Shown here piece after piece: positions 50,036 to 61,571 of a stretch of 64,000 nucleotides of DNA. The position numbers and the translations under genes are program-made. This stretch comes from Puffinus mauretanicus (lineage: Eukaryota > Chordata > Aves > Procellariiformes > Procellariidae): assembly GCA_023333565.1 (NCBI GenBank), contig JAJKFH010000385.1, positions 1,488,001-1,552,000 of the forward strand, in the 5' to 3' direction. The notes under the pieces were generated by a model. That model was not told where the DNA came from, did no database searches, and saw only the letters and a program-made list of their open reading frames with translations. The first letter of the stretch is position 1. Every line of letters begins with the position of its first letter.

Positions 50036-53000
50036 TAAGGTGATCACGAGCAACACAGGTTGCTGTCTGCAAAGATGTATGGGAGAAAACAATGAGTGTT
50101 ATGGGCTAGGAAAACACAGAAAGGAATTTGCTTTATTTATTATCTTATATTCCCTTCTGCTACACCCATCTGTTGGACAGTGGCGTTCCCTTCACAGCTT
50201 CCTAGGAAGCCAGAGTAGTATTTCAAGAAAATTAATATGAACCTTGAATTTACTTTTTCTACTGGGAAAAACCTTCTGAGAATAATTCCAAGGATCAGAA
50301 GAGAAGCATGAATCCTCTGTGTTTCTCAAACAGCGAGTCTCAACAAAAGCTGACACGCTTTACCCAAACACGTCAATACACTGCGCGCAAACGCAATGGC
50401 AGTTCACCACGTCCAAAGCTGGGTTTCAAACGGAATCCAAAAGTCTTACAGTGACCAGGACACGGATTAAATTTACAGCCTTGAGACAGGCTTGAAACCT
50501 GAACTCAGACCACCTACAAATGTCTAACACTTGAGCCCTCTTCGGAAGGACCTTGTGCCATCTTGTCTCCCGGTATTGCTGCGAGGGCAGATGAGCACAT
50601 GGAAATAGGCCTACTAAGCACAACACGGTAGGGCTCATCCTGCTGAAGGAAGGTGAGATTAACAGATGCATTTACGGTCTCCCTCCCTTCCCTAACTCTT
50701 CCTTTGAACACATTGAATGGGTTGTCTTAAAAACAATCCCCAAGGAACAAAACAAATGCAGACAGAAAATTTTGTCTCGTGTTTGCCACTAAAAGAGAGC
50801 GCAGAGGTGGTGTCTAGCTTCCAGGGTCTTTGACTCTCATCCCAGGGCTTCATTTGGGACTCTGAAATAGTTTACCATGCTAGGACTTCCAGGCCTCCTG
50901 CAATGGAGCCAGAAGCCTTGTGTAGCAAGAGCTATGGAATTTAAGTTACAGACATTCACGTTTGTCCTATAGTTACAGCTGCAGTGTAGCCAGTATCAGG
51001 GCTGTGCCTCGGTGCACACCCACTGCACTGAGGCATTAGTTCCCTGGGTGGTCCCAGAGCTCCCAGCTAGTCCCTCCAGAGGTGACACAAGGGACTGATC
51101 TGAGACAAGGTGATTGCCTGAGCTCCCGGACACACTCACAGCAAAGCTTTTGCCTAATTCCTGCAAGAGGTGTCCAGGTGGGAATTTTGGGCAGTCCCAG
51201 AGATTCTCCCAGGCAGCTCCTGCTGTGCCTAGACCATTTTATAGTCACTATTTGTTGTGTCAATGTGTTAGCGTCTGGCCAGGCAGGAGACTCCCCCAGG
51301 CAGTACCTGCTGCAGAACTCACCAACCTACACATTGATGAGCTACTTCTAAATACTCAGTAGAAATTGTTCCTGCAGATGCAGAACTGGTCATGTAGAAC
51401 AGCCTTTTGCACAGAGTAAAGATAGTTAGGAGGGTTAAGAGTTTTGCTTATCGTTTAACATAATCTATAGCAGGTTATGGAGGACCCTAACCCAGCTGGA
51501 CTACAGGAACTGTGCAGGACGGTGATTCGGGGAGTCTCACCTGATCGAGCAGAAGACACTGCTGCAAGGACCCTCGCAATAGTGACTCCATTTGCCATGT
51601 GGATAGTTAGCCAAACATCCCGTCCAAGAGATTTGATTTCCCACGCGAGCATTACCCTAAGTTAGGGATTTTCGTAAAGAAACAAACACTGTCCATGAGA
51701 CAACAGATGTTGCACATTTGTTGTGCAGATGTGCAAGACTTGAAGCCTTAGAGCTCTACAGTTATCTCCGTCTAGACCTTCTTGTCCAGCACTGCACCAG
51801 GGATCGTGGGAGCCCTGCAAATGTCAGGGAGGCATGAACCCTCAGAGCTGCTAGACCATCTGCAGAAGGGCACACAGAAGTCTGTAAGTCTTGGGTCTTT
51901 TTGGGCTGGGGCTGTCTGGTTGTTCCAAATCCCGGTGACCATTTACAGCTGTTCAGATCTATAAATGTTCACGCTGATTTCAGTACCGCTGCCAGCAGTG
52001 GGCCCGGAGAGCTTCCTGGCGGTGAAAGGAATTTGAATACAGTATCGTATGAACAAAATGTTAAAAAAAAAGATCCTGCCTCCAAATAATGTTGTTTTTC
52101 AGTAAGCCGTAGGTGCTACCCTCAGATAGGGCAGGGGAAAGCTGTGAAAGACTAGCAGGAGTCAGACTTTTGACTGCTGTCTAACAAGTGGATCTTCATT
52201 TGGCAGCGTGTGATGCATGTCCCCATGCAAGACCTTCTCCAGGTCTTTACACTGTGCTCCAGGATTCACCCTCCACTGCCCTGGATCGGTGGTACCGAGC
52301 ACCACGTGGGTCCCTCCACGGGGCTGGAGTGCTTTTGCTGGGCTGCTCCCAGCTCTGCCAGTCACACTTCTCTACTTTTATCCTATCCCAGCCTTAAAAC
52401 AACATTAAAGAGTCTGGATCAAAAAAACCTCATTCCCATAGGTTCAAAACAGCACTGTCTTCGGGAATTTTGTATTCTCTGGCCAAACATACACTCCAAT
52501 TATACAGGCTTATCACTGCTATCATGAATGCATTTTTACTCTTATAGTAAATGCACAGTAATCGTGCTTTTATTGTTTATGTTTTAATAATGGATTGCCA
52601 CCCAGAAAAAAATGAGAAACACTGCTGTAGGCAACTGGGAAGTGATCCAGAGCTACCCTCCTGTGTGTTCTTGGTGCTGGATTTCAGAGGCTCATGCTTA
52701 TTTGTCTCAGTTCAAATCTAGTAAGAAAGTTATTCTGCATTTGCATTAGCATGAAGGAGCATATTCTGCTAGAATCACCCCCTACTCCCCCATGTGTTTT
52801 GTGTCATTACATGTGGTAGAACCAGATTCCCAGAGGAAGTGTACTTGGCTAAATAACTGTGGTGACTATCCCACCAGTTTTTAAACACGTTGTGCAGTTT
52901 CTAATACTACTCTCATTTTAACAACCTAATTTTGATTTATACTATATAAATACTAAATAAAACCCCAATACTTCAAAAACCATCCAACCTTTGAAACAAT

Positions 53001-53244
53001 GTTTTCCATTAACAGTGTGTTTCAGCACAGTTTAACTAATATCACCTACCAAAAGACCAAACTTCTTACACAAAGATGCAAAAAATTCACCTTCACCATG
53101 ATCCTAATTTTAAAAAGGATTCAGCCTATCCCACCCTGCCAGAAAATTATTCAATATGTTCCGTGCTAAATATGATTTTTAATTCTGGAGGGGGAGCGGG
53201 ATTAAATATATAAAAATACATCTGGTTAGTATGTTACATATATT
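50036..53244. other. Intergenic, no gene seen
   Basis: Nothing beyond short unsupported ORFs (longest about 105 codons). The - strand CR1 may extend weakly to about 50095. Confidence 0.65.
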
Positions 53245-53335
53245 AGTCATGTACCAGGAAGCTCCTGCCTCCAAGAGCTTCAAATCTAGGTAGACCCTTT
53301 GGGCAGAAGCATGACAGTGGCAGCAGCGAGGGGTA
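53245..53335 (+). mobile_element. MIR-like ancient repeat remnant next to the pentamer array
   Basis: CTCCTGCCTCCAAGAGCTTC and AAATCTAGGTAGACCC correspond to the GTCCCTGCCCCAAAGAGCTTACAATCTA segment of the same repeat group as the 34328 copy. Its distal end runs into the GTAGG array, so the array probably grew from a purine-rich part of this element. Confidence 0.45.
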
Positions 53336-53345
53336 CATAGGATGG

Positions 53346-53410
53346 GTAGGGTAAGGTAGGGTAGGGTAGGGTAGGGTAGGGTAGGGTACGGTACGGTACG
53401 GTACGGTAGG
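53346..53410 (+). repeat. Pentanucleotide microsatellite, GTAGG changing to GTACG
   Basis: Thirteen in-phase 5-bp units without a length break: one GTAGG, one GTAAG, six GTAGG, four GTACG and a final GTAGG. The single G-to-C change is shared by four adjacent units, so a variant unit was itself amplified by slippage. On the - strand the array reads as an apparent Tyr-Pro-Thr-Leu-Pro peptide repeat, which is an artefact. It is not telomeric, since the telomere unit is TTAGGG. Confidence 0.95.
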
Positions 53411-53611
53411 ACAACCTGTTCCCTTATCACATAACCAAGAGTGTGCGCAGTGTGGAAAAGCTAATGGGGATGTGGTTTGGCAGTGCTGGGTGGTGAGGAA
53501 GAGATTACATCTAGAAGTTCCTGCATCCTCTGTGACTTTCTCACCTTTTAATTCCACCCTGAATATTGTGAAATGTCATTGTCTAGCTCATACGATAGTT
53601 TCCATTAAAGA

Positions 53612-53738
53612 AAGTCAAAGTACTTCATAAAGAAAGTCAGTATTATTGTGCCCATTAATGGATAGGGAACTAGGACACAAAACAAGGATTTGTCTATGGC
53701 CATGCAGTTGGACAGTGGAGAGCCTCAGGCCAGGGCTT
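53612..53738 (+). mobile_element. MIR-type SINE remnant
   Basis: AAGTACTTCATAAAGAAAGT, TATTATTGTGCCCATTAATG and GGAACTAGGACACAAAAC follow the MIR core order (TATTATTATCCCCATTTTACAGATGGGGAAACTGAGGC), then GGCCATGCAGTTGGACAGTG resembles the CACACAGCnAGTAAGTGG part. Diverged, non-coding, tens of millions of years old at least. Confidence 0.5.
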
Positions 53739-55101
53739 ATACGAAAGGAAACACTGACATAAAGAAAAATAAAACAAAAAAAACCCCCCAAACTGCAACA
53801 AAAAAAGCCCCCCCAAAAACCCTAGCAACAGCTATTCCACTTGGCAAATTTGCTTGAGGAATCATCCAGGCAGATGGGAAAAGTGCTAAAACATCTCTCC
53901 TAGGACCCATTGTGAAACAGGTGGGATTAACAAAGGATGCTTTAATGTCACATAACCAATGTCACTTAGATTGCAGTGTCAAATATCTTCACAGTTTTTC
54001 GAAATGGCATTTAAAGCAACTTCATCTGTGATTTGTAAATAGGGTGTTTTTACTTCCAATAGAATCTCTGATTTAACAAAGAACTGCGGGTCCATTTTAC
54101 AATCTTAACAATTAATAGATTTGCTGTGTGTAAAGGATCTGCTGCTGCCCTCCCGCCTCACACACCTTCCTTGGCTTGCTTGGGTCTGGCCCTACTTTTC
54201 TTTCAGATGATTCCTGCCCATGGAAAGCTAACTCAGACCGATTACACTAAAATAAGAACACATTTTCAATGTTTCCCTCCTAGACTTGTCGTATAATTTG
54301 ATCTGGGCAAATAAGCACATTGCTTAATTCCCTCGAATGTGATAGTTCCCATCTTAATTAACTGTAGGCACTTTGTGTCTTATTTCTGGAGCACATGAGA
54401 AACGACCAAGAAACAAAAATATACCGAAGCTGATTCTCTTTTTGCTGAGATCAGTCTTCCACTGCCCTCCCTGGACTTACACCTGATTTACAGTGCTGTG
54501 AGAAGAGAACTGGCGCAGGTATCATCTGAAGCAAGAGGAGGAACCAAGCCTTTGCAGAGCTCAAAAATGAAACAAAAAGAATATGGCAGTGCCACATAAA
54601 CACACAAAAAATACAGTAACATTATAGAGGATGTGAAGGTGAACACTATTGTTCCCAGGGTTTCAGTGACAGCTTTGTACATTCCTCAGTGGAGCAGGCT
54701 TCCTGCCTGTCCACACATTGCCTGCGCAGCACAAGGCGTTTCTTGGGAAACCCACAACTTCCCCTCCGACGCGGTTCTGCCGTGCGCTGGGTGGGGGCAA
54801 GGTCCCAGTTGCTGGTTTGCGGCTCATGTTCATTGGTACGGTGCTGAGCTCAGAGGGGCTGCCTGATCTCTGCCCTCTCTCGAGATGGCGATGAGGGAGC
54901 AAGGCGCTTCTGAAGCACAGAGAATCAGGACATCCATCCTGCTTGGAGTATCAAGTTGCTGCTCTCATGAGGATAGGTAGGTAGGGGAGTCTTGCTAAGG
55001 TCCTGGAGGACTCCTAGGGAGGCCTTCTCCTCCAGCAACCAGCAGGACCATGCTGCTTCCTTCTCTTGGGCTGGGGCTGCTCTTGGGAGACAAAATCGTG
55101 C
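53739..55101. other. Intergenic, no gene seen
   Basis: Contains an A/C-rich low-complexity patch at about 53760-53825 (runs of A alternating with runs of C) and otherwise unique sequence up to the LTR target site. Confidence 0.65.
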
Positions 55102-55585
55102 TGAAGTGTCGTGGTTTAACCCCAGCCAGCAAAAATAAACGCCACGCAGCCGCTCTATCACCCGGTGGGATGGGGAGAGAACCGGGAGGGCACAAGTAGG
55201 AAAGCTCCGGGTTGAGATAAAAACAGTTTAATAATTGAAATAAAACTAAGTAGAACAAAAATAATAACAATGAGAACAACAACAATAACAGAATACACAA
55301 AACAGGCAACACGACACAACCCGGCACCGACCGCCGACCGCGTGTCACGGGGCCCCCCCACCTGGTTTTTATACAGGCATGATGTATGGTATAGAATACT
55401 CCATTGGCCAGCTGGGTCCACCACCCCGGCTGTGCTCCCCCCTCCCGGTGCAAGCATCACCCAGCAACAGCCAAAGCATCAATGGGCCATCAACGCTCCT
55501 TTCACACCGAACCCAAAACACAGCACACCCCCCAAGCTACTGGGAAGAAAGTTAACCCTGTCCCAGCTGGAACCAGGACATGAAG
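55102..55585. repeat. Target-site duplication pair TGAAG flanking the solo LTR
   Basis: Identical TGAAG at 55102-55106 and 55581-55585 brackets the LTR exactly at its TG and CA termini. This fixes the insertion boundaries and shows that the element inserted as a retrovirus rather than by segmental duplication. Confidence 0.9.
55107..55580 (-). mobile_element. Solo LTR of an avian ERVL-like endogenous retrovirus
   Basis: A complete 474-bp LTR in reverse orientation. On the - strand it starts TGTCCTGG and ends CACGACA, giving TG...CA termini. Its flanks are perfect 5-bp duplications, TGAAG at 55102-55106 and 55581-55585, a length typical of ERVL (class III) integration. In - strand order it has a CCAAT box (CCATTGG on + at 55401-55407), a TATA box (TATAAAAACC, + strand 55364-55373) and an ATTAAA poly(A) signal (+ strand 55227-55232). 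No internal retroviral genes flank it, so it is the product of LTR-LTR recombination. The body matches an LTR family common in many non-gallinaceous birds as I remember it; I do not assert a family name. CpGs remain frequent, which suggests limited age. Confidence 0.9.
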
Positions 55586-58505
55586 TCATAGCACGCGCTC
55601 AGCATCACCTTTGAGGACCAATCTTGGAGAATTGCCTTTTTCCAAATTACAAACTCCTCTCTTCATTTCCTTTCTGACCTAGCAGACCGCCTCTGTTTCC
55701 CATCACTCTAACAGGTTGATTTATGGCTTTGGGGGTGGCATGGAATGGGGGAAGATGACCTTAGTTCACCTGTGCCAGGGTACAGCTGGAACTCAAGGCT
55801 ACAGAAGGGACAAACCAGCTTTTTTAGCCGAGCTGCTTTGCAGAAAGGAAGCAAACACTTCTGGCTCCTGCAGAGCAGCACAGCCTCTCTCCTGCTGTGG
55901 GGCAGCAGGCTGCAGGCACAGGTGTCTGGGGACAGGTGAGCAGCAAATACCGCAGGAGATCCCAGGGCAGGAAAAGCCTGGAGACCTCGTGGACAGTGCT
56001 TCACAAGCATCCGAGCATGAGTGGGGTGACAGGCAGGGCACCTCCAAGTGAGTCTTGCAGTAACGCGCAGGATTTGACAGGTTGAGGACATGGGCATGAA
56101 GCTTTGGGCTGTGGGGTCAGAACCACGTGGTTGTAACACATGACATGTCACACCTCTGCAGCATTAAAAAAAGTAGGTTAAGAACAGGAAAGAACAAGAT
56201 GGTAAAAATGCTTTGGTTGCTTTGACACCCAGCCAGATTAACCCATTTCTGATGAAAAGGAAAACCAGGGCTGAAACATGTTGGATGAAATCTGGCGTTC
56301 CACCACCTTTTTCCTCATTATTTACTACATGTTCAAGAATTAACTGCAATGCAAACCTCTGATCTTGGCATTTAAAACATCTTGGGCTTAGCTTAGGGAG
56401 TGGGGGGAGATTGGTATGCAAGAGAGAAAAAACTAATTCAAGAAACTGCAAAGTGACAGGATCAAAGTAACTTGGAATGAAAAAGTTAAGAAACTAATGC
56501 ACTGAAAGAGATCTGCAGAGCAGGTGCAGGACACCAAGACAGGAAAAACTCTACTTTGCTATAGTGTCAACACTGTAGTTATGAACCTTTATTTTCTTGT
56601 TGGTTTTAGTTCTTTCATAAAATTGCTTGAAGCCAAGGCAAAAGTTTTTAGGGTCCTGAGCTTGATCCTGTCTATTTTAAAGTCATTTTAACAGTAGCAG
56701 AAACTAGCCCCAGATCTGTGCGCACAAGAAACCTGAATGCTTCCTGGCACCCGCTTCTGTGTTCACTTGCACCAGACTTGTATTTGCGGAAGGGAAATGT
56801 TCATTCGCAGCCTGGCCCATAACTCCCCAGCTGTGGGAACATTTTCTCCGTTTGCCTAGCTAACATGTGACTTGGGTAGGTGCACATACAGATTTCACAC
56901 ACAGACTTCTTTCATGTACGCACAAGTAGGTTCCTGCTTTGAAAAACTGAATGCATAAAGCGTTTGCTGGCAAACAGCTATGCAATAATTTTATTTTTAA
57001 ATGCCACGATGTGCATAAAAACCTGGACAGCTTCAAACTAGGAAAAGAAAAACAATGCTTTCATAGTTTTGAAAATAAGCCATAATGCAACCTCCAGATT
57101 ATGAAGATCTTCAGGTGTTCTTGACATCTTCATAACCCCAGCAGCGCCAATGAGTAATGATTGCTGAATGCTGACTTTAAAGCCAACAGGCTCCCTCAAC
57201 ACTGAGGAAGGGGTGGATTGCGCGGGGGGATTAGGCAGATTGCCAGCCCCCCCACCAGAAACGCCTTTTGCAAATGCATGACACCGGTCAAGTGAGAGGT
57301 CCCACCACCCTGCAACAGAGACGTCTGCATCAGGGCTGGAGCCTGCCCTGCTGCATCCCAGCACACATATGCATAGGAGGGGCTGCCATGGGGGAACGAG
57401 TAGGGTTAGTTCAGGCACGTTCCTCAGACAGACTTACTTAAACTTGGCTGCTGCAATGTTTGAGATCACCGGAGGAACTGGACTCCCTTCCAGCTCTCTC
57501 GTTACTTGTCGGGTTTCCAGCACTGGTCTTCCGACACTGGACTTCCTTCCTGTCTAGATCCGTCTGCTGAGCTGGTTGGTGTCAGGGTAACAAGATGGGA
57601 ACGTCATTATCCAGACCTGATTTTGTCTAACCTCCATCATCTGAAACAAGTTCAAGGATCACAACCCTGTTTCCAATTTAAAGGAATTTCAGAGGAGCTG
57701 GCTTTGAGCTATCGTTGCTATGCTGACACCGCAAAAAGGAAGAACAGCAGCACTAGAAGGGTTCAAGTGTCTCCCAAAAGTCCTTCAAAAATTATATCTC
57801 TGCTATAGAATAGCACAGACAGTCATAAAGAAGCCACAGCTATAGAAAGGCTCTCTTGTATCCTTACCTTCCCTGCCTGGAAGCGGGGTGGGAGCTGTGT
57901 TCCCTGCACTGCTGTCTGAGTGGCGAGCTTGTGTACGTGGCCTTGCAATGCTTTTGCTGTCAGGAGGCCAGTTTATTTACATAAGATGTGAACACTGACC
58001 CCTTTGCCTGAAAACAGAAGGAAAAAAGCCAAGAACAGTGACTGTCCTGACTCTGTCTCCAGTAGCCCCTCTAGTAAAGCTGAGCCTGAAGAACCTCCTC
58101 AGCATCACCCTCACAGCCCTTTCTGCATCGCTTTTCCTGTATTTTTGTTCTCGCGCGCACGCACAGATCACAAACCCCTTCCCCTTGCTTGGGCACCCAG
58201 GCAGTTCCTCAGACATCACTGCTGCGCTTCTGACCTGGACGCACTTTGGTGCTCCTTGTCCCGGGAGGCAGTTTCTGTGTTTTCCAACCCCCTCACTTCT
58301 TCCAGTTCACTGAATTGCTTCTTCCATTTAGCCCTCTGACTTTAGCTGAGCCCAGAGTCCCCGCAGATCAAAGACCTATTCAACAGCAGCTATTAGCATT
58401 ATCTTGCCTAACAATTGGTTTATACAGCACAAGTGAAAGGGGCCCTAATCTAGTTCAGGCTTTTACATGCTGCCAAAATGGTAAAAGATAATTATTTGAC
58501 TTGTT

Positions 58506-58539
58506 TGAAAGGGTCCACTTTTCACAGCAGACCCTTTCA
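58506..58539. repeat. Perfect 10-bp inverted repeat, 14-nt loop
   Basis: TGAAAGGGTC (58506-58515) and GACCCTTTCA (58530-58539) are exact reverse complements. The stem extends by one G-T and one A-T pair, then breaks. It lies 3 kb upstream of SNTB1. The arms are too short for an ordinary pre-miRNA. Confidence 0.7.
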
Positions 58540-59268
58540 GAAGGGCAAGTGATGGAGAAAGACTTTTGCTAAGCTTTGTCTGCACTGGAAGCCTTCCTAG
58601 CGACTAGAGTCGGGAGCTTGGAAGTACCAAGTGCTCTGCCCATCCCACCGCACATCCCAGCTTCCTCGCAAATAGTCACACCGAACACTGCGATTGCAGT
58701 GTGGGTATTTACAGATTACGTCAGAAACATCACTGTCAGGAGAAGCTTGTAGCTGAAATTAGACGTTTGCACTCTGCCATGCACTGGGACCAGCAGCTGA
58801 CTTTGGAGTAACAGTTTTCTCTGTTGCAAACCTGAGTGTTCAATAGCCGCACACCTGATTAAACGCCTATTTTTATCTTCTGTTCCTGCTCCTGCTGCAT
58901 GAACCTGTATTTCAGAAACTACCCTTGCAGGTGTGATTAGCAGACCTGAGGCAGGGCTGAGGACGGTAATGTTGGCAGGGATACCAGCGGAGAACTCTCA
59001 AGGCACTTTTTCTTTCTTGCCCTTAGTTCAGCAGCCAGAAGTTGCTCTTGGGCTACACAAAGACTCAGGGTACACAAACTCAATTACAAGCCTGCACTCC
59101 TAGGACAGGGAAGCACAGACATCAGGTATCAATCACACTGTCTCCAGGCAGGGAGACGATCTGGAAGACTGCTTGCCTTGGGTCTCTGCCTTGACATCTC
59201 TTACACCATCTTCTTTTTACTTTTATTTTCAAGATTAAAACGTCACCTCTGTTTTCTTATAGCTCCAA

Positions 59269-59297
59269 GGCGGGGAGGAGGGGGGAGGAGGAAGAGG
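59269..59297 (+). repeat. G-rich polypurine tract upstream of SNTB1
   Basis: GGCGGGGAGGAGGGGGGAGG followed by AGGAAGAGG forms a purine run with one C. It could form a G-quadruplex, probably with only two tetrads because several runs are just GG. It lies 2.3 kb before the SNTB1 start codon. Confidence 0.6.
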
Positions 59298-61349
59298 CAA
59301 TGAAGACTGCTGTAAAGACTTTTTCATACCAGGGACCAATATATCGGATGCTGGCCCTGGGAAACTTTATTATTTACCTCTGCTGGAATGGTAAAGGAAA
59401 ATAGCTGGAACAAGCACAGCTCTCGGATACACGCGGTGCAATTGTCTATACAAGGCAGTTCCATGGGAACCCCACCGTAGAACCAGACACACTCAGCAAA
59501 CACGGCCGAGTGCACAGTGTGCCGAAGGAGAAGTGTAAGGAATTAAACATTTCCTTTCCTTTCTCTATTACCTTTTCACAACAGGACAGAAGCCATCTGA
59601 ATATTTTTTCCTTGTAAATTTTCTGAAATGACTTTAAAAAAATACTTAGAGACACATTTCCATTAGCAGCAGCACTGATTCTTTACTAATTCATGAAAAA
59701 AAAAAAATATGAAATTAATTGGTAAGAGCTGATCCCTTGGGAAACAGAGATGCCTGATTTTATAACTCAGCCTGGTCACTTGGACTCGGAGCTACACAGG
59801 AATGTGAGTGCTACAACAGCCGGCATTGCAGCACCTGATCTTTGCATGCCTGTCCTTTCCTCCTCATCCTTCTCTCACCTACCTGAAGCTACTGGAACCG
59901 AACAAGCACACTCATTCACTATGCCTGGTACCTGGGAATGGGATTTAAAAAAAAACACCAACCCAAACATCCAGGGTGCTGTACATGAGCTACCTAAATT
60001 AGCCAGTGAGAAATGCTGGAGAAAATGGCATGTAACAGCCTCGTCCTGTCTAGGGCTTAGGTGCCTTGTTCAGGTTTAGCAAGACATGCTTCTTTTCACT
60101 CTGGATTCACAGCCCTGAAAACTTAATTATAGCTTTTCACCTTGTATTAATTAACATGAGAAATGAAGAGACCTCTCTTCAGTCTGCTTTTTCTCCACCC
60201 ACCCATTATCCTTGAATAACCCATCGCCTGTGGGTTCCCGCTCTCCCTAGGTGCAGAATTGCATTCCTACCTGGGAGGAGGGACCCGCACACAGCCTGGG
60301 TGAGGCTGCAGACGAAGGAGGGTTGAGGCCTCCTTCTGCCATCTTTTGGAGGGAAGGGGATGTGTTTTGTGTAGCCCCGTGTGAGGGGCTGAGAGACCCT
60401 AATAAACCGAGGCAAGCTTGTCCGCCGACGATCCTGTACGTAGGTCCCACCCACGCTGAGGTGAGTCTAAAGTTGCCCAAGAGCACTTGTGTGTACCTGG
60501 GAGCAAAACCCTGGTGTCAGAAATGAATGGCATCGCTTCAGAGAGGAGCAAGATGCTGCATTTAGGGACCCACATGACTCACGTGGCCAAAATGCATGGG
60601 ACTAATAACCCCACTGGCCACCCCAACCTCTCCAAAGTGTTGCTCCCACATAGACCAAATGCTCCAGATCCGCCGGAGTTTTCAGCCCAGCTTAGGAAGG
60701 AGCCAGAGCTGCTTGGCCAGGAGCAGAAACAAAGGCAGTCCAGGGGGTGCTTGGTGTCTGTAGAGTCACATTGCTGTGGAGCAGCACCCCCAGGCGCACT
60801 GGTGGCATCTCCAAACCTGCAATGTGAAAGCTTTCTCCTCTCTGGTGCCCGAGTTGGAGCCTTGAGCCCCTCATCAGGCACCGAATTGCTTCCTAGGAGG
60901 AAAGTGAGCAAAACAAGTGGGAAAAACTGCAAAAAGGGCAATGTGGCCTTCATGGGCCTTAAAAATTTGTAATCAAAGGGCAAAGAAAATCGTTTCGAAA
61001 TGTGCAAAAGTATCCATGACAATCACTTCCCACCTTCATGCTACAAAGCCGTGAAACAACCTGGATTCTACTTTCATACAGTTGAAATTTAACTACCTTT
61101 GTGCCACCTATTAGTTTTAATCCACTTTAGAAAAAGGTCTCTGGGGAAAACAAAGTTGCATGTTCGCTAACGCTTCTCTGCCGTTGATGTCCTTCACCTC
61201 CCTGCTACCCCCCGGCCGCCCAGACGGCAGCTGCCGGGGCGGGCACCGCCGCTCCCCGCGGGTCCCTCCAGAGCTAAATGCCCCCGCACGCTCGGCTGGA
61301 GGAGAGCCACGACTCGGCCAGGACGCGTCCCCGCGATGTGTCCGCGGGA

Positions 61350-61357
61350 GGGGCGGG
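61350..61357 (+). promoter_or_regulatory. GC box (Sp1/KLF-type site)
   Basis: GGGGCGGG is an exact Sp1 core, 226 bp upstream of the SNTB1 ATG and inside the CpG island. In GC-rich DNA such matches are frequent, so function is inferred from position only. Confidence 0.4.
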
Positions 61358-61368
61358 ACACCCCCGGC

Positions 61369-61398
61369 CACACACACGCCCACGCACACACACGCGCG
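61369..61398. repeat. Alternating CA/CG purine-pyrimidine tract
   Basis: About 30 bp of nearly uninterrupted CA and CG dinucleotides in the SNTB1 promoter region, broken once by CC at 61379-61380. Alternating CA/CG is the composition most prone to form Z-DNA under negative supercoiling. Confidence 0.6.
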
Positions 61399-61426
61399 GC
61401 GGCAGCGGGCGGCGCCGCCAGGTGCG

Positions 61427-61434
61427 CCCGCCCC
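61427..61434 (-). promoter_or_regulatory. GC box on the reverse strand
   Basis: CCCGCCCC is the complement of GGGGCGGG, 149 bp upstream of the SNTB1 ATG. The caveat is the same as for other short GC-box matches in a CpG island. Confidence 0.3.
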
Positions 61435-61520
61435 GGCGCGGCCCCGGGGGGGCGGCCGCGGCTCCTCGCCCCACCCCGCCGCGCCGGGAGCTCACCGCCC
61501 CCCGGCTGAAGTCCGGTGCC

Positions 61521-61544
61521 GCCGCGCCGTGCCGCGCCGTGCCG
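61521..61544 (+). repeat. Ten-bp tandem duplication in the SNTB1 5' flank
   Basis: GCCGCGCCGT occurs twice back to back (61521-61540), followed by a partial third copy. It lies 40-60 bp before the start codon, probably in the 5' UTR or core promoter. Confidence 0.7.
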
Positions 61545-61571
61545 GGGGTGCCGTCACTCGGCGCTTCCAGC

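Larger units (their letters stand above)
55586..61184. other. SNTB1 5' flank, no other gene seen
   Basis: Unique sequence between the solo LTR and the SNTB1 CpG island. It holds the inverted repeat at 58506 and the G-rich tract at 59269. The longest ORFs (161 codons, + strand, 60487-60972; 147 codons, - strand, 55708-56151 and 60579-61022) are unsupported. Distal promoter or enhancer elements are plausible here but cannot be named. Confidence 0.65.

Noticed and set aside
53346..53410. Interstitial telomere repeat
   Set aside because: The unit is five bases (GTAGG/GTACG), not TTAGGG.
53179..53557. Repeated Tyr-Pro-Thr-Leu-Pro peptide ORFs on the - strand
   Set aside because: They are translations of the GTAGG pentamer array in more than one frame.
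55107..55580. Part of a full-length provirus
   Set aside because: Flanks carry identical target duplications directly outside a single LTR and no internal retroviral sequence, so it is a solo LTR.
60487..60972. 161-codon + strand ORF just upstream of SNTB1 as an upstream exon
   Set aside because: No homology is recognised, an antisense ORF of similar length overlaps it, and syntrophin starts in the CpG island downstream.
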